Assembly: GCF_018129995.1 (NCBI RefSeq)
Contig: NZ_JAFCKS010000014.1
Coordinates: 1-64,000 of the forward strand
Reading direction: 5' to 3'
DNA: 64,000 nucleotides
Source: Bradyrhizobium sp. SZCCT0153
GTDB taxonomy: Bacteria > Pseudomonadota > Alphaproteobacteria > Rhizobiales > Xanthobacteraceae
A model generated the notes under the pieces. The model saw only the letters and a list, made by a program, of their open reading frames with translations. It was not told the DNA's origin and ran no database searches. Below are positions 17,374-26,851 of this stretch, in pieces. A program made the translations under genes and the position numbers. Numbering within the stretch: position 1 is the stretch's first letter; the number at the start of each line of letters is the position of its first letter.

Positions 17374-18852
17374 ATGCCGGGTGCAGTCCTTCCCATCGCT
17401 CCCTCCATTCCGACCGTGCCCGTGACGCCAGCCGTCCTCGACCGCTTGCGGGCCATCGTGGGCGACAAGGGCCTGGTCCTGGACGAGCACGACAAGAAGC
17501 CCTTCGTGACCGACTGGCGCGGCGAACTGGTGGGGCAGGCAGGGGCGGTCGTGCGACCAGCCAGCACCGCGGAAGTCTCCGCTGTCGTCAAGCTCTGCTA
17601 CGACAACGGCATTGCCATCGTGCCGCAGGGCGGCAACACCGGCCTGATGGGTGGTGCCACGCCATGGCCCGCGCACCGCGGGATACTCCTGTCGCTCGGT
17701 CGCATGAACCACGTGCTGAACGTCGATCCCGTCGGCTACGCCATGACCGTGGAGGCGGGCTGCATCCTCCAGACGCTTCAGGACACCGCCGCGCACCATG
17801 ACCGCTTGTTTCCGCTCAGCCTGGGTGCCCAGGGCTCATGCATGATCGGAGGGAATCTGTCCACTAATGCGGGTGGCGTGCAGGTGCTGCGCTATGGCAA
17901 CGCGCGCAATCTGGTGCTGGGTCTCGAGGTCGTGCTGGCCAACGGCGATGTCTGGGATGGCCTGCGCGCGCTCAAGAAGGACAACACCGGTTACGATCTC
18001 AAGCATCTGTTCATGGGCGCGGAAGGTACGCTCGGCATCATCACCAAGGCGGTGCTCAAGCTCTGGCCCGCGCCGAAGGACGTGTGCACCGCATGGCTCG
18101 CGATCCGCGATCCCAGCGCGGCGATCGAGCTCCTGTCGGAGGCACATGCTGCCTCCGACGATAACGTCGGCTCGTGCGAACTCATGAACCGCGCCTGCAC
18201 CGACATGGTGCTTCGCCACGTTCCCGGCATCCAGGATCCTCTCAAGGCAGAGACCGAATGGTATCTTCTTCTCGAATGGTCGTCGGCGCGGTCGCGGCAG
18301 GACGGCGGCGCGGGCATGTCGGACAGGATGGAGCAATTCCTGGCCGACCAGATCGAGGCGGGCCGGGTGCTGGATGCGGTGATCGCGCAAACCGAAGCCC
18401 AGTCGCGCAACATGTGGCGCATCCGCGAGAGCGTGGCCGAGGCATCGCGCGCCGAGGGGCCGGGCCTGAGCTACGACGTGTCGATCGCGGTCTCCAGGGT
18501 TCCCGAGTTCATCGGCAAGGGTCTCCGCGCCGTGCTCGAAATCCTGCCGACGATCCGCCCCTATCCGCTCGGCCACATCGGGGACGGCAATTTGCATTTT
18601 TCCTTCATGGGCCCGAAGGGCATGGATCGCGATACCCTCACCCAGTATTCCGCGGCGATCACACGGGTGGTCAACGACCTCATCACCTCCATGGGCGGGT
18701 CGATCTCGGCGGAGCACGGCATCGGCATCGAGAAGCTCGACGAGCTCCAGCACTATCGCTCCAGGACCGAACTCGATGTCATGCGCACGATCAAACGGGC
18801 GCTCGACCCCAAGAACATCATGAATCCAGGCAAGGTGCTCCGTCTCACCTGA
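17374..18852 (+). CDS. FAD-binding oxidase of the D-2-hydroxyacid dehydrogenase group
   Basis: 492 residues, start ATG 17374 after AGAGAGGA. FAD_binding_4 (PCMH) domain at ~30-215: VVRPASTAEVSAVV, PQGGNTGLMGGA and GGNLSTNAGG; C-terminal FAD-oxidase domain at ~240-490 with HIGDGNLHFSF and SAEHGIGIEKLDEL. This is the pattern of D-lactate and D-2-hydroxyglutarate dehydrogenases (DLD/GlcD/D2HGDH family), which oxidise a D-2-hydroxyacid and pass electrons to a quinone or flavoprotein. Exact substrate is not decidable here. The stop overlaps a small inverted repeat (18844-18850/18852-18858). Confidence 0.88.
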   Translation: MPGAVLPIAPSIPTVPVTPAVLDRLRAIVGDKGLVLDEHDKKPFVTDWRGELVGQAGAVVRPASTAEVSAVVKLCYDNGIAIVPQGGNTGLMGGATPWPAHRGILLSLGRMNHVLNVDPVGYAMTVEAGCILQTLQDTAAHHDRLFPLSLGAQGSCMIGGNLSTNAGGVQVLRYGNARNLVLGLEVVLANGDVWDGLRALKKDNTGYDLKHLFMGAEGTLGIITKAVLKLWPAPKDVCTAWLAIRDPSAAIELLSEAHAASDDNVGSCELMNRACTDMVLRHVPGIQDPLKAETEWYLLLEWSSARSRQDGGAGMSDRMEQFLADQIEAGRVLDAVIAQTEAQSRNMWRIRESVAEASRAEGPGLSYDVSIAVSRVPEFIGKGLRAVLEILPTIRPYPLGHIGDGNLHFSFMGPKGMDRDTLTQYSAAITRVVNDLITSMGGSISAEHGIGIEKLDELQHYRSRTELDVMRTIKRALDPKNIMNPGKVLRLT

Positions 18853-19105
18853 GGTGAGCCGGCAGGGTCCCCGCTGGTCCCCCATCCCTGGCGCCCTTTG
18901 GGGGCGTGATACGGCCCGTAACCGGTCCGCAAGGGCGCCAAATCATGGCCGTTCACGACCGAAGGGCCGCTTTATTCCCGTCCCGGATGCTTTAAGGAAG
19001 GGGCAGGATCAGGTCGCACCCGCCCGGCGGCGGTGTTAGACCCTGATGCAGGAACAATGGGGCCGGTGCAGGCACGGCCGCAAGGATGAGAAGGGATATG
19101 AGGCA

Positions 19106-19957
19106 ATGATCCAGACCGTTGGCATCATCGGGGCAGGGACCATGGGAAATGGGATCGCGCAAATTTGTGCCGCGGCCGGGCTCCCGGTCGTGATGGTCGA
19201 TATTTCCGATGCGGCGGTGAACCGCGGGATTTCGACCGTCGGCGGCAGCCTGGAGCGCTTGGTCAAGAAGGAGAAGATGTCGGCGGCCGACCGCGATGCG
19301 ACCCTCAAGCGCATCACCGGCACCACCGACCGTGCCAAGCTCGCCGATTGCGACCTCGTCATCGAGGCCGCGACCGAGAACGAGGAGCTCAAGGTCAAGA
19401 TCCTGAAAGACCTCTGCGCCACGCTGTCGCCGCGCACGCTGCTCGCGACCAACACGTCGTCGATCTCGATCACCAAGCTCGCCGCAGCGACCGATCGCCC
19501 TGACCGCTTCATCGGCATGCATTTCTTCAACCCGGTTCCGGTGATGGCGCTGCTGGAGCTTATCCGCGGCCTGCAGACCTCCGACGACACCCACGCCAAG
19601 GCGCTCGATTTCGCCCAGCGCGTCGGCAAGGTGGCGATCACGGCCAAGAACAGCCCCGGCTTCGCCGTCAACCGCATTCTGTGCCCGATGATCAACGAAG
19701 CGATCTTCGCGCTCCAGGAAGGGATCGCGACCGCCGAAGAGATCGACGCCGGCATGAAGCTCGGCTGTAACCACCCGATCGGGCCATTGGCGCTGGCCGA
19801 TCTCGTCGGGCTCGACACCATGTTGTCGGTGATGGAGGTCTTTTACAAAGGCTTCAACGACCCCAAATACCGTCCAGCCCCCTTGCTCAAGGAAATGGTC
19901 GATGCCGGCCATCTCGGCCGCAAGACCGGGCAGGGTTTTTACACCTACAGCGCCTGA
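19106..19957 (+). CDS. hbdA: 3-hydroxybutyryl-CoA (3-hydroxyacyl-CoA) dehydrogenase
   Basis: 283 residues, the usual length of the stand-alone enzyme. NAD-binding VGIIGAGTMGNGIAQ at the N-terminus, ETA-type catalytic region ATNTSSISITKLAAAT, MHFFNPVPVM with the catalytic His, and the C-terminal dimer domain with GFAVNRILCPMINEA. It interconverts 3-hydroxybutyryl-CoA and acetoacetyl-CoA in beta-oxidation or polyhydroxybutyrate turnover. Start chosen at ATG 19106, where the Rossmann fold begins; an upstream ATG at 19046 would add an unrelated basic tail. Monocistronic by spacing. Confidence 0.92.
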   Translation: MIQTVGIIGAGTMGNGIAQICAAAGLPVVMVDISDAAVNRGISTVGGSLERLVKKEKMSAADRDATLKRITGTTDRAKLADCDLVIEAATENEELKVKILKDLCATLSPRTLLATNTSSISITKLAAATDRPDRFIGMHFFNPVPVMALLELIRGLQTSDDTHAKALDFAQRVGKVAITAKNSPGFAVNRILCPMINEAIFALQEGIATAEEIDAGMKLGCNHPIGPLALADLVGLDTMLSVMEVFYKGFNDPKYRPAPLLKEMVDAGHLGRKTGQGFYTYSA

Positions 19958-20094
19958 CGATGGCGCAGGCGGCGGGGCGCTTTGTGCCCGCCGCCTGATC
20001 CCGCAATTTGCGCTGCGACAAGGACGCCGCGCGCAATTGGCCCGACAATGTCGAGTGGGCGGCTTGCGGAACAACGGAACGGACAACAAAGAAC

Positions 20095-20559
20095 ATGTCG
20101 GATCGACTGAAGGCCGAGCGCGAGGCGGCGGCCGCGCGCCGCAACCTGTTGACCCAGAACGCGATCGAGCGCACCGGGATCACCGAAGAGATGATCGGAG
20201 AGCTCGTGACCCGCTTCTATGGTCGCGTCCGCGAGGATGCGCTGCTGGGGCCGGTCTTCGCGATCGTGCAGAATTGGGACGAGCATCTGGCCAAGCTCAG
20301 GGATTTCTGGTCGTCGGTCGTGCTGATGAGCGGCCGCTACCACGGCTCGCCGATGCGTGCGCATATGCCGCTGAGCCTGGTCGGGGAGCATTTCGACCGC
20401 TGGCTCGATCTGTTCGAACAGACTGCGCGCGAGATCTGTCCGCCTCCGGCGGCCGCACTGTTCATCGACAGGGCGCGCCGCATCGCCGACAGTTTCGAGA
20501 TGGCATCGGCAACCGTTGCCGGTCGCATCGCTTCGCCGCGTCACGTGCTCCGCTCCTAG
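20095..20559 (+). CDS. Group III truncated haemoglobin
   Basis: 154 residues. The two-on-two globin signature of group III is visible: GITEEMIGELVTRFYGRVREDALLGPVF, WDEHLAKLRDFWSSVVL, GRYHGSPMRAHMPL with the proximal His, and HFDRWLDLFEQT. Such globins bind O2 or NO; their role in rhizobia is unclear. Start ATG 20095; an earlier in-frame ATG at 20008 would add a non-globin extension. It follows hbdA by 137 bases, with no obvious functional link. Confidence 0.88.
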   Translation: MSDRLKAEREAAAARRNLLTQNAIERTGITEEMIGELVTRFYGRVREDALLGPVFAIVQNWDEHLAKLRDFWSSVVLMSGRYHGSPMRAHMPLSLVGEHFDRWLDLFEQTAREICPPPAAALFIDRARRIADSFEMASATVAGRIASPRHVLRS

Positions 20560-20824
20560 AATACAAAATGCCTGCCTGAGAAACGCGCAGCCGTATTGTT
20601 GTCGCCGACATCGCGATGCGTGGTGGCGCATTGCACCAATGCCGAGAGCATCGGTCTGATCTGCAAAATCATCATGCCGGTCGCGCAGCGTGACGTTGCA
20701 ATTGAAAATAAGCGCGTGAATGCGCGTGTTCGCATTCAATCAGCGCGAGCAAAGTCGTATTGATGCACTGCGGCGAAAAATCTCCGCCTTTTTTTCGGCA
20801 GAGTTCCAGCGCCTGCTTGCAGAC

Positions 20825-21478
20825 ATGTCGAGTGCATCGTTCAACACATCCTCTTCATCCTCCGACGACACAGCGGAAACCAAAGCTGACGCCTGCGCGG
20901 AGCAAACGCGGCGGGCGCTCCTGATTGGTGCGCTGGCCACTACCGCTTGCCTTGGCTGTGCCCCGCAAGTCCGTGCGGGCGAGGATCCGCCCGGTTCCGA
21001 CGAACGGCCCCAGAAAGGCGATCTGCTCGTCTTCTCCGAAGGCGATCAGGAGGGAAAGCTCGTCACCGCGGCCGATCTGTCGGCCGGCGGACCGCCGGTA
21101 CATGCCTGGCCGAAAGACCCGAAGACATCGGTCGTGCGCAGCGCCTCGCGCCTCAACGAGATCCTGATCATCCGGCTCGATCCCGCCGAGCTCGACGAGC
21201 AGACGAAAGCGCGCGCTGTCGGCGGCGTCATCGCCTATTCGGCAATCTGCTCGCATGCCGGCTGTCCCGTCACGGCCTGGGTGAAGAGCGATGTCGGCGA
21301 CAAGGAGGTGTTCAAGTGCATGTGCCACAACTCCGAATACGATCCTCGCGCGGGCGCGCAGGTCGTCTTCGGGCCGGCGCCGCGACGGCTCGCGGCGCTG
21401 CCGCTGGCGCTGGCTGACGGCTCGCTCAGCGTCGCCGGCAACTTCATCGGAAAGGTAGGTGGCGCGCAGCCGGGATGA
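20825..21478 (+). CDS. Exported Rieske [2Fe-2S] protein
   Basis: 217 residues. The cluster ligands are C142-x-H144 (CSHAGC) and C165-x2-H168 (CMCHNSEYD); C147 and C167 supply the usual disulfide of high-potential Rieske proteins. A hydrophobic stretch after an Arg pair at 29-30 (TRRALLIGALATTACLGC) looks like a Tat-style signal or lipoprotein-like anchor. A Ser-rich tail precedes it. Start taken at ATG 20825; the frame is open to 20720. The PQQ dehydrogenase gene follows 117 bases downstream in the same direction, so the Rieske protein is a candidate electron acceptor for it (inference). Confidence 0.82.
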   Translation: MSSASFNTSSSSSDDTAETKADACAEQTRRALLIGALATTACLGCAPQVRAGEDPPGSDERPQKGDLLVFSEGDQEGKLVTAADLSAGGPPVHAWPKDPKTSVVRSASRLNEILIIRLDPAELDEQTKARAVGGVIAYSAICSHAGCPVTAWVKSDVGDKEVFKCMCHNSEYDPRAGAQVVFGPAPRRLAALPLALADGSLSVAGNFIGKVGGAQPG

Positions 21479-21595
21479 TGGACGGTGCGGGTTGTGCCCG
21501 CGTCACGAGAGGCCGCATCCGCCGAGGGGCGGACGACGGGACGAACGACAAGAATTCAAAACAAGAATTCACGCGGATGAAAAAGGGGAACGTCC

Positions 21596-23335
21596 ATGAA
21601 AACGTCCACGACCAGGAAGCAGTGGTTACTGTCCGGCTTCGTCGCCTTCACGTGTTTTGCCTCGACCGCTGCCATGTCAGGCCCGATCGAGAATTATTCT
21701 CCGGTCACGGCGCAGCGGTTGGAAAATCCCGAGCCCGCCAACTGGATGCTTTACCGGCGGACCTATGACGGGCAGGGCTACAGCCCGCTCGACCAGATCA
21801 ACACCTCCAACGTGAAGAACTTGACGCCGGTCTGGACCTTCGCCACCGGCGTCGTCGAAGGTCACGAGGCGCCGCCGATCGTCAACAACGGCGTGATGTT
21901 CGTGACGACCCCGATGGGGCAGGTGATCGCGATCAACGCCAGGACGGGCGATGAATACTGGCGCTACAAGCGGCAGCTCCCCGACGACCTGTTCCAGCTG
22001 CATCCGACCAATCGCGGTGTGGGTCTGTGGGAGGACAAGCTCTATCTCGCCACCACCGACGACCACGTGGTCGCGCTCGACGCCAGGACCGGCAAGGTGG
22101 TGTGGGACACCAAGGTGCAGGACTACAAGAAGGGTCAGTACATGACCTTGATGCCGCTGATCGTCGACGGCAAGGTCATCGTCGGCGGCTCCGGCGGTGA
22201 ACTCGGCGTGCGCGGCTATGTCGCCGCCTTCGATGCCAAGGAAGGCAAGGAACTGTGGCGGACCTATACCATTCCCGGCGAAGGTGAGCCCGGTCACGAC
22301 ACCTGGCAGGGTGACGACTGGAAGACCGGTGGCGGATCGGCCTGGATGACCGGCAATTACGACAAGGACACCAAGACGATCTATTGGGGCGTCGGCAACG
22401 CCGCGCCATGGCCCGGCGAGACGCATCCCGGCGACAATCTCTACACCTCCTCGGTGCTCGCGCTCGATCCGAGCAACGGCAAGATCAAGACCTATCACCA
22501 GTATCACCAGAACGATTCCTGGGACTGGGACGAGGTCGATGCGCCGATGCTGATCGACCTGCAGCGCGATGGCCGCAGCATCAAGAGCCTGGTCCATCCC
22601 GGCCGCGACGCGATCTTCTGGGTGCTCGAGCGCACGCCGACCAAGATCAACTACGTCGCCGGCTGGCCGTTCGTCTCGACCGATGTCTGGAAGGGCATCG
22701 ATGCCGAGACCGGCAGGCCGATCGTCGATCCCGCGCACAAGCCGGTCATCGGCAAGCGCGTCGAGTTCTGCCCCTCACTGTGGGGCGGCAAGGACTGGCC
22801 TTCGGCGGCTTACAGCCAGAAGACCGGCCTCGTCTACGTACCCGCCAACGAGAATTTCTGTGGCGGCTTCACCGGCGAGAAGGTCCCGCTCAAGGCGGGT
22901 GAGCTCTGGCTCGGCACCAAGCCGGAGGACATCGGTTTGAAGGCGAAGGCCGGCGCCGATCATTTCGGCGAGCTCCAGGCCTGGGATCCCGCCACCGGCA
23001 AGAAGGTGTGGCAGCACAACTTCCCGAAGTCGCAGCTGTTCGGCTCGGTGACGGCGACGGCGGGCGATCTCGTCTTCGTCGGCGGCACCAACGACCGCAA
23101 CTTCCGCGCCTTCAACGCCAAGACCGGCGAGCTGTTGTGGGAGCAGAAGACCAACTCCGGCATCATGGGCATGCCGGTGTCCTATGAGATCGACGGCACC
23201 CAGTACATCGCGATCCAGTCGGGCTGGGGCGTGGACGCGCAGCGTATCCAGGATGCGCTCGTGACCAACAATATCGGCATCGAAGCCAACGTGCCGCAGG
23301 GCGGTGTGGTCTGGGTGTTCGCGCTGAAGAAATAA
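21596..23335 (+). CDS. PQQ-dependent alcohol dehydrogenase without the vicinal disulfide
   Basis: 579 residues, signal peptide, then an eight-bladed quinoprotein propeller with W-motifs such as ALDARTGKVVW. Active-site residues: E202 (SGGELGVRG), N269 (GVGNAAPWP) and the catalytic D310 in SWDWDEVD. D312, two residues on, is the extra acidic ligand typical of lanthanide-using enzymes. At the position of the adjacent Cys pair of methanol dehydrogenase it has QLHPTNRG, so the disulfide ring is missing. It should oxidise alcohols in the periplasm with PQQ. No cytochrome c gene is adjacent; the upstream Rieske gene may replace it. Ribosome site AAGGGGAA fixes the start. Confidence 0.9.
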   Translation: MKTSTTRKQWLLSGFVAFTCFASTAAMSGPIENYSPVTAQRLENPEPANWMLYRRTYDGQGYSPLDQINTSNVKNLTPVWTFATGVVEGHEAPPIVNNGVMFVTTPMGQVIAINARTGDEYWRYKRQLPDDLFQLHPTNRGVGLWEDKLYLATTDDHVVALDARTGKVVWDTKVQDYKKGQYMTLMPLIVDGKVIVGGSGGELGVRGYVAAFDAKEGKELWRTYTIPGEGEPGHDTWQGDDWKTGGGSAWMTGNYDKDTKTIYWGVGNAAPWPGETHPGDNLYTSSVLALDPSNGKIKTYHQYHQNDSWDWDEVDAPMLIDLQRDGRSIKSLVHPGRDAIFWVLERTPTKINYVAGWPFVSTDVWKGIDAETGRPIVDPAHKPVIGKRVEFCPSLWGGKDWPSAAYSQKTGLVYVPANENFCGGFTGEKVPLKAGELWLGTKPEDIGLKAKAGADHFGELQAWDPATGKKVWQHNFPKSQLFGSVTATAGDLVFVGGTNDRNFRAFNAKTGELLWEQKTNSGIMGMPVSYEIDGTQYIAIQSGWGVDAQRIQDALVTNNIGIEANVPQGGVVWVFALKK

Positions 23336-23425
23336 GCTCCGCGGCGGATCGAAGACGGCGGAGCATCTGGGGGCAAATGCGGCGGACGGCAACGTCCGCC
23401 GCATTTTGCTTTGCGCGACCGTGGT

Positions 23426-23686
23426 TCATTTGCCTTGGCGGTCGACCTTGTCTTTCTCCTTCTGGTTCATCTCCTGAACCTTCGGATCGGTGCTGCTCTG
23501 CCCGGTGGTCTGGGTGGTCGAGGCGGGCGGGGCGGCGGCGTTGGGTACCGAGGTCTGGTCCGGCGCGGTCGGGCGCGTTGCCGTCGTCGGGGGCGTCGTG
23601 CTGCTCTGGGCGAATGCGCCTGCGGTCGTCATGAAAAAGGCGCCCGACAGCAATGAGACTGCGAGCGCCTTTGAGGTGTTGGTCAT
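23426..23686 (-). CDS. Small secreted Thr/Pro/Ala-rich protein
   Basis: 86 residues from ATG 23686 (AGGAG upstream). A signal peptide ends near AGAFAQ; the mature part is low-complexity (SSTTPPTTATRPTAPD) and closes with a charged tail rich in Lys and Asp (KVQEMNQKEKDKVDRQGK). No domain recognised. It converges on the PQQ dehydrogenase gene, 90 bases away, and is read in the same direction as the molybdenum hydroxylase operon upstream of it (55 bases). Confidence 0.65.
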   Translation of the reverse strand: MTNTSKALAVSLLSGAFFMTTAGAFAQSSTTPPTTATRPTAPDQTSVPNAAAPPASTTQTTGQSSTDPKVQEMNQKEKDKVDRQGK

Positions 23687-23741
23687 CGATCTGCTCCTGT
23701 CAGATCGATGGAAACGGCGCGAGGCCGTTCTATGTTCCGTC

Positions 23742-26054
23742 TTAGGCCTCCAATTGCTTGCCGAGCGGAAGCGAGCGGATGCGTTTTCCGGTCGCTGCGA
23801 AGATCGCATTCATCAGCGCGGGCGCGAACGGCGGAACTCCGGGCTCGCCAACGCCGCTCGGCGGCGTGTCGGGTCCGGGCGGCACGATGTGGACGTTGGT
23901 CACCGTAGGGGATTCGTCGATCCTGACGACCTGGAAGTCGTCAAAATTCTTCTGCTCCACCTTGCCGTCCTTGAAGGTGATCTCGCCGTATTTGGCAACG
24001 CTCAACCCCATGATCGCCGCGCCCTCGATCTGCGAGGCGATGCGCTCGGGGTTGACATAGGTCCCGCAGTCGATCGCGGTGTCCACCCGTGGCACCGTCA
24101 GCTTGCCCTTGTCGTCGACGGCCACCTCGACGATGGTCGCGATGTAGCTGACGAAGCTGCGGTGCACGGCGATGCCGAGGCCATGGCCCTTGGGCACCTG
24201 ACGGCCCCATTCGCCCTTTTCGGCGACCAGCTCGACCACCTTGCGAAGGCGCGCGGTGTCGATCGGATAGCTGTCGAAGGGCTCGCCGTAGTTCCACATG
24301 TCCTTCACGGCCGGCTTGACGATGCGCGGGCTGCCGATCAGCGCGAGCAGCGTCTCCTTCTGGTCGCGGCCGGTCGCATGCGCGATCTCGCCCACCATCG
24401 ACTGCACCGCGAAGGCGCGGGGGATGTTCGAGACCGAGCGGAACCAGCCAATGCGGGTGAACGCCGCAGCTTCCGGGTTCTCGCAAGAGATGTTGGCGAT
24501 CTCGAACGGCATGTCGACCAGACCCATGCCGAGCTCGAAGGGCGCCTCGTGCTTTTCACCCGCGGCAAAGGTCGAGGCGATGCTCGGGGCCACGCTGCGG
24601 TGACGCCAGGCGATCACCTTGCCGCTCTTGTCGAGCCCCGCCTCGATGCGCTCGACCGAGACCGTGTGCAGGAAGTCGTGGCGGACGTCGTCCTCGCGCG
24701 TCCATTGCACCTTGACGGGCGCGCCGAGCTCCTTCGACAGCAGTGCGGCCTCGAGCGCGAAGTCGCATTTCGACTTGCGGCCGAAACCGCCACCGAGCAG
24801 GGTGACGTTGACCGTGACATTGCCCTCGGGAATACCGAGGGTTTTTGCGACGTCCTCGCGGGTGCCGCCGGGACTCTGCACCGGCGCCCAGATCTCCGCC
24901 TTGTCACCCTTGACGTCGGCGACCGCCACCGGCGGCTCCATGCTGACATGGGCGAGATGCGGCAGATAATATTCGCCGACGAGCACCTTGTCCGCGCCCT
25001 TCAGGGCCGCCTCGGCGTCGCCTTCCTGGCGCACCACGAGGCCCGGCTTGCGCGAGGCTTCCTCGAGCTCCTTGCGATAGGCGACGGAATCGTATTTGCC
25101 GTTGGCACCGTCGTCCCAGGTCAGCTTCAGCGCGTCGCGGCCCTTGATCGCTGCGCCGGTGTTGCGCGCGATCACGGCAACGCCGCCGAGCGGCTGGAAT
25201 TTCGACGGCCACGGCCAGCCGCGGACCTGCATCACCTTCTCGACCCCCGGAACCTTCAATGCGGCATCAGGATCGAACTTGACGAGCTTGCCGCCGGTCA
25301 CCGGGGGACGCGCGATCACCGCGTATTTCATGCCGGGGAGACGCACGTCGGCACCGTAACGCGCCTTGCCGGTGGTGATGTCGTGGAGATCGACGATGCC
25401 GACCTGGCCCTTGCCGAGATAGCGGAAGTCCTTGGGGTCCTTCAGCTTGAGGCCTTCGATGCTCGGCACCGATTCCTTGGCGGCGTCGGCTGCGAGTTCG
25501 CCGAAGCCGAGCTTGCGGCCGCTGGCGCCATGGACGACCTCGTGATTGACGGCCTTGACCTCGGTCGCCGGCACGCCCCAGCGCTTGGCGGCGGCCTGCT
25601 CCAGCATGGTGCGGGCGGAGGCGCCGATCTGGCGCATCGGTATCAGATAATGCCGCGTGCTGCGCGAGCCGTCGGTGTCCTGGTTGCCGAACTTGACCTC
25701 GTCGCCGTGGGCCTGCTCCACCTTCACCCTGGCCCAGTCGGCCTCCATCTCCTCGGCAACGATCAGCGGCAGGCTGGTGCGCACGCCGGTGCCCATCTCG
25801 GCACGGTGCGCGAGGATGGTGACGGTGCCGTCGGGCGCAACGGCGACGAACACGCGAGGATCGATCACGACGCCGTGCGGCATCTTGCCGGCGCCGGTCT
25901 CATAGGCGAACGCCTGGCGCGACATCACGGGCGCCGCGAGCACGAAGCCGCCGGTGATGCCGAGCCCCTTCAGGATGCTGCGGCGCGAGACCTTTTCGAC
26001 ACGGATATTCTTTTCGAAGCCACGAAGCTTCCCGGGGTTGTCGATGAAATTCAT
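23742..26054 (-). CDS. Molybdopterin-binding large subunit of a Tat-exported aldehyde oxidase / isoquinoline oxidoreductase-type hydroxylase
   Basis: 770 residues of the xanthine-dehydrogenase superfamily, IorB subgroup. The N-terminus carries a twin-arginine signal (VSRRSILKGLGITGGF). Molybdopterin segments include GGGFGRKS, QSPGGTREDVAK and, at the C-terminus, GVGEPGVPPFAPALMNAIF, where the Glu is the catalytic base. Such enzymes hydroxylate aldehydes or N-heterocycles and give electrons through the Fe-S subunit to cytochromes. Start at 26054, one base after the stop of the small subunit. Located in an alcohol-oxidation region, it may oxidise aldehydes made by the quinoproteins (inference). 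Confidence 0.88.
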   Translation of the reverse strand: MNFIDNPGKLRGFEKNIRVEKVSRRSILKGLGITGGFVLAAPVMSRQAFAYETGAGKMPHGVVIDPRVFVAVAPDGTVTILAHRAEMGTGVRTSLPLIVAEEMEADWARVKVEQAHGDEVKFGNQDTDGSRSTRHYLIPMRQIGASARTMLEQAAAKRWGVPATEVKAVNHEVVHGASGRKLGFGELAADAAKESVPSIEGLKLKDPKDFRYLGKGQVGIVDLHDITTGKARYGADVRLPGMKYAVIARPPVTGGKLVKFDPDAALKVPGVEKVMQVRGWPWPSKFQPLGGVAVIARNTGAAIKGRDALKLTWDDGANGKYDSVAYRKELEEASRKPGLVVRQEGDAEAALKGADKVLVGEYYLPHLAHVSMEPPVAVADVKGDKAEIWAPVQSPGGTREDVAKTLGIPEGNVTVNVTLLGGGFGRKSKCDFALEAALLSKELGAPVKVQWTREDDVRHDFLHTVSVERIEAGLDKSGKVIAWRHRSVAPSIASTFAAGEKHEAPFELGMGLVDMPFEIANISCENPEAAAFTRIGWFRSVSNIPRAFAVQSMVGEIAHATGRDQKETLLALIGSPRIVKPAVKDMWNYGEPFDSYPIDTARLRKVVELVAEKGEWGRQVPKGHGLGIAVHRSFVSYIATIVEVAVDDKGKLTVPRVDTAIDCGTYVNPERIASQIEGAAIMGLSVAKYGEITFKDGKVEQKNFDDFQVVRIDESPTVTNVHIVPPGPDTPPSGVGEPGVPPFAPALMNAIFAATGKRIRSLPLGKQLEA

Positions 26055-26055
26055 G

Positions 26056-26508
26056 TCACACTCCCGTCGATGCGAGATGGACCGCATTCTCGATGCGCTG
26101 GTAGCAGCCGCAACGGCAGATGTTGCCGGACATCGCTTCGCGGATCTGGTCGTGCGACGGCTTCGGGTTGTCCATCAGCAGCGCCGCCGCCTGCATGATC
26201 TGGCCGGCCTGGCAGAAGCCGCATTGGGGAACGTTGACTTGGCGCCAGGCCTTCTGCACCGGGTGATCGCCGTTCGGATGCAGTCCTTCGATCGTCGTGA
26301 CCTCGCGCCCGGCGACGTCGTTGATCGACGTGATGCAGGAGCGTACGGCCTCCTTGTCGACGATGACGGTGCAGGCGCCGCACAGGGCCTGGCCGCAGCC
26401 GAACTTCGTGCCGGTAAGTCCGGCCTCGTCGCGCAGGAACCAGAGTAGCGGGAGATCCGGGTCGCCGTCCCAGCTCTGTTCCTGGCCGTTGATCTTCACC
26501 TTGATCAT
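26056..26508 (-). CDS. [2Fe-2S] small subunit of the molybdenum hydroxylase
   Basis: 150 residues. Plant-type ferredoxin cluster ligands C38, C43, C46 (CGQALCGAC) and C58; second cluster in the helical domain with C96-x2-C99 (CGFC) and C131-x-C133 (CRCGC). This is the IorA/CoxS pattern. It has no signal peptide, so it is probably exported folded together with the Tat-bearing large subunit. First gene of the two-gene operon. Confidence 0.92.
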   Translation of the reverse strand: MIKVKINGQEQSWDGDPDLPLLWFLRDEAGLTGTKFGCGQALCGACTVIVDKEAVRSCITSINDVAGREVTTIEGLHPNGDHPVQKAWRQVNVPQCGFCQAGQIMQAAALLMDNPKPSHDQIREAMSGNICRCGCYQRIENAVHLASTGV

Positions 26509-26851
26509 GATCGTCCCTCGCTCTTCATAAGCTTGCCGATTTCGATGTTCTCCGACGTCGGTCGGTTCGATGCCTGCTGCGTCGTGGCGCGCGCATTCCG
26601 GCCGTCATCCCGCGTGGGCAGATCCCGGCAGGAAAAAGGAATGCGAATCGCGATGTTGGATGTGCTCGATACCTCCCGTCTTGTTCTTGATTATTGAATT
26701 TCGCGCGGCATCGTCACGAAGCGGTCGTAGCAGAGACCGCCTCGGTCCGGCGTTCACAGCCGGGTGTTTTCGATGGAAAAGATTGCAACGAAGGTTTGTC
26801 AAAAGCAGGGCGCGGCTTCGCTCCGCGCGCGCCGGTCGCAATGGGCACAAC

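Noticed and set aside
18890..18939. GGCGCCCTT/AAGGGCGCC inverted repeat after the FAD oxidase gene
   Set aside because: The 32-base spacing and lack of a T-run make a terminator or operator call unsafe.
23490..26198. A 902-codon open frame on the plus strand opposite the molybdenum hydroxylase genes
   Set aside because: Its product is Arg/His/Asp-rich without any domain, and it mirrors codon structure of the real minus-strand genes, which have clear motifs and ribosome sites.
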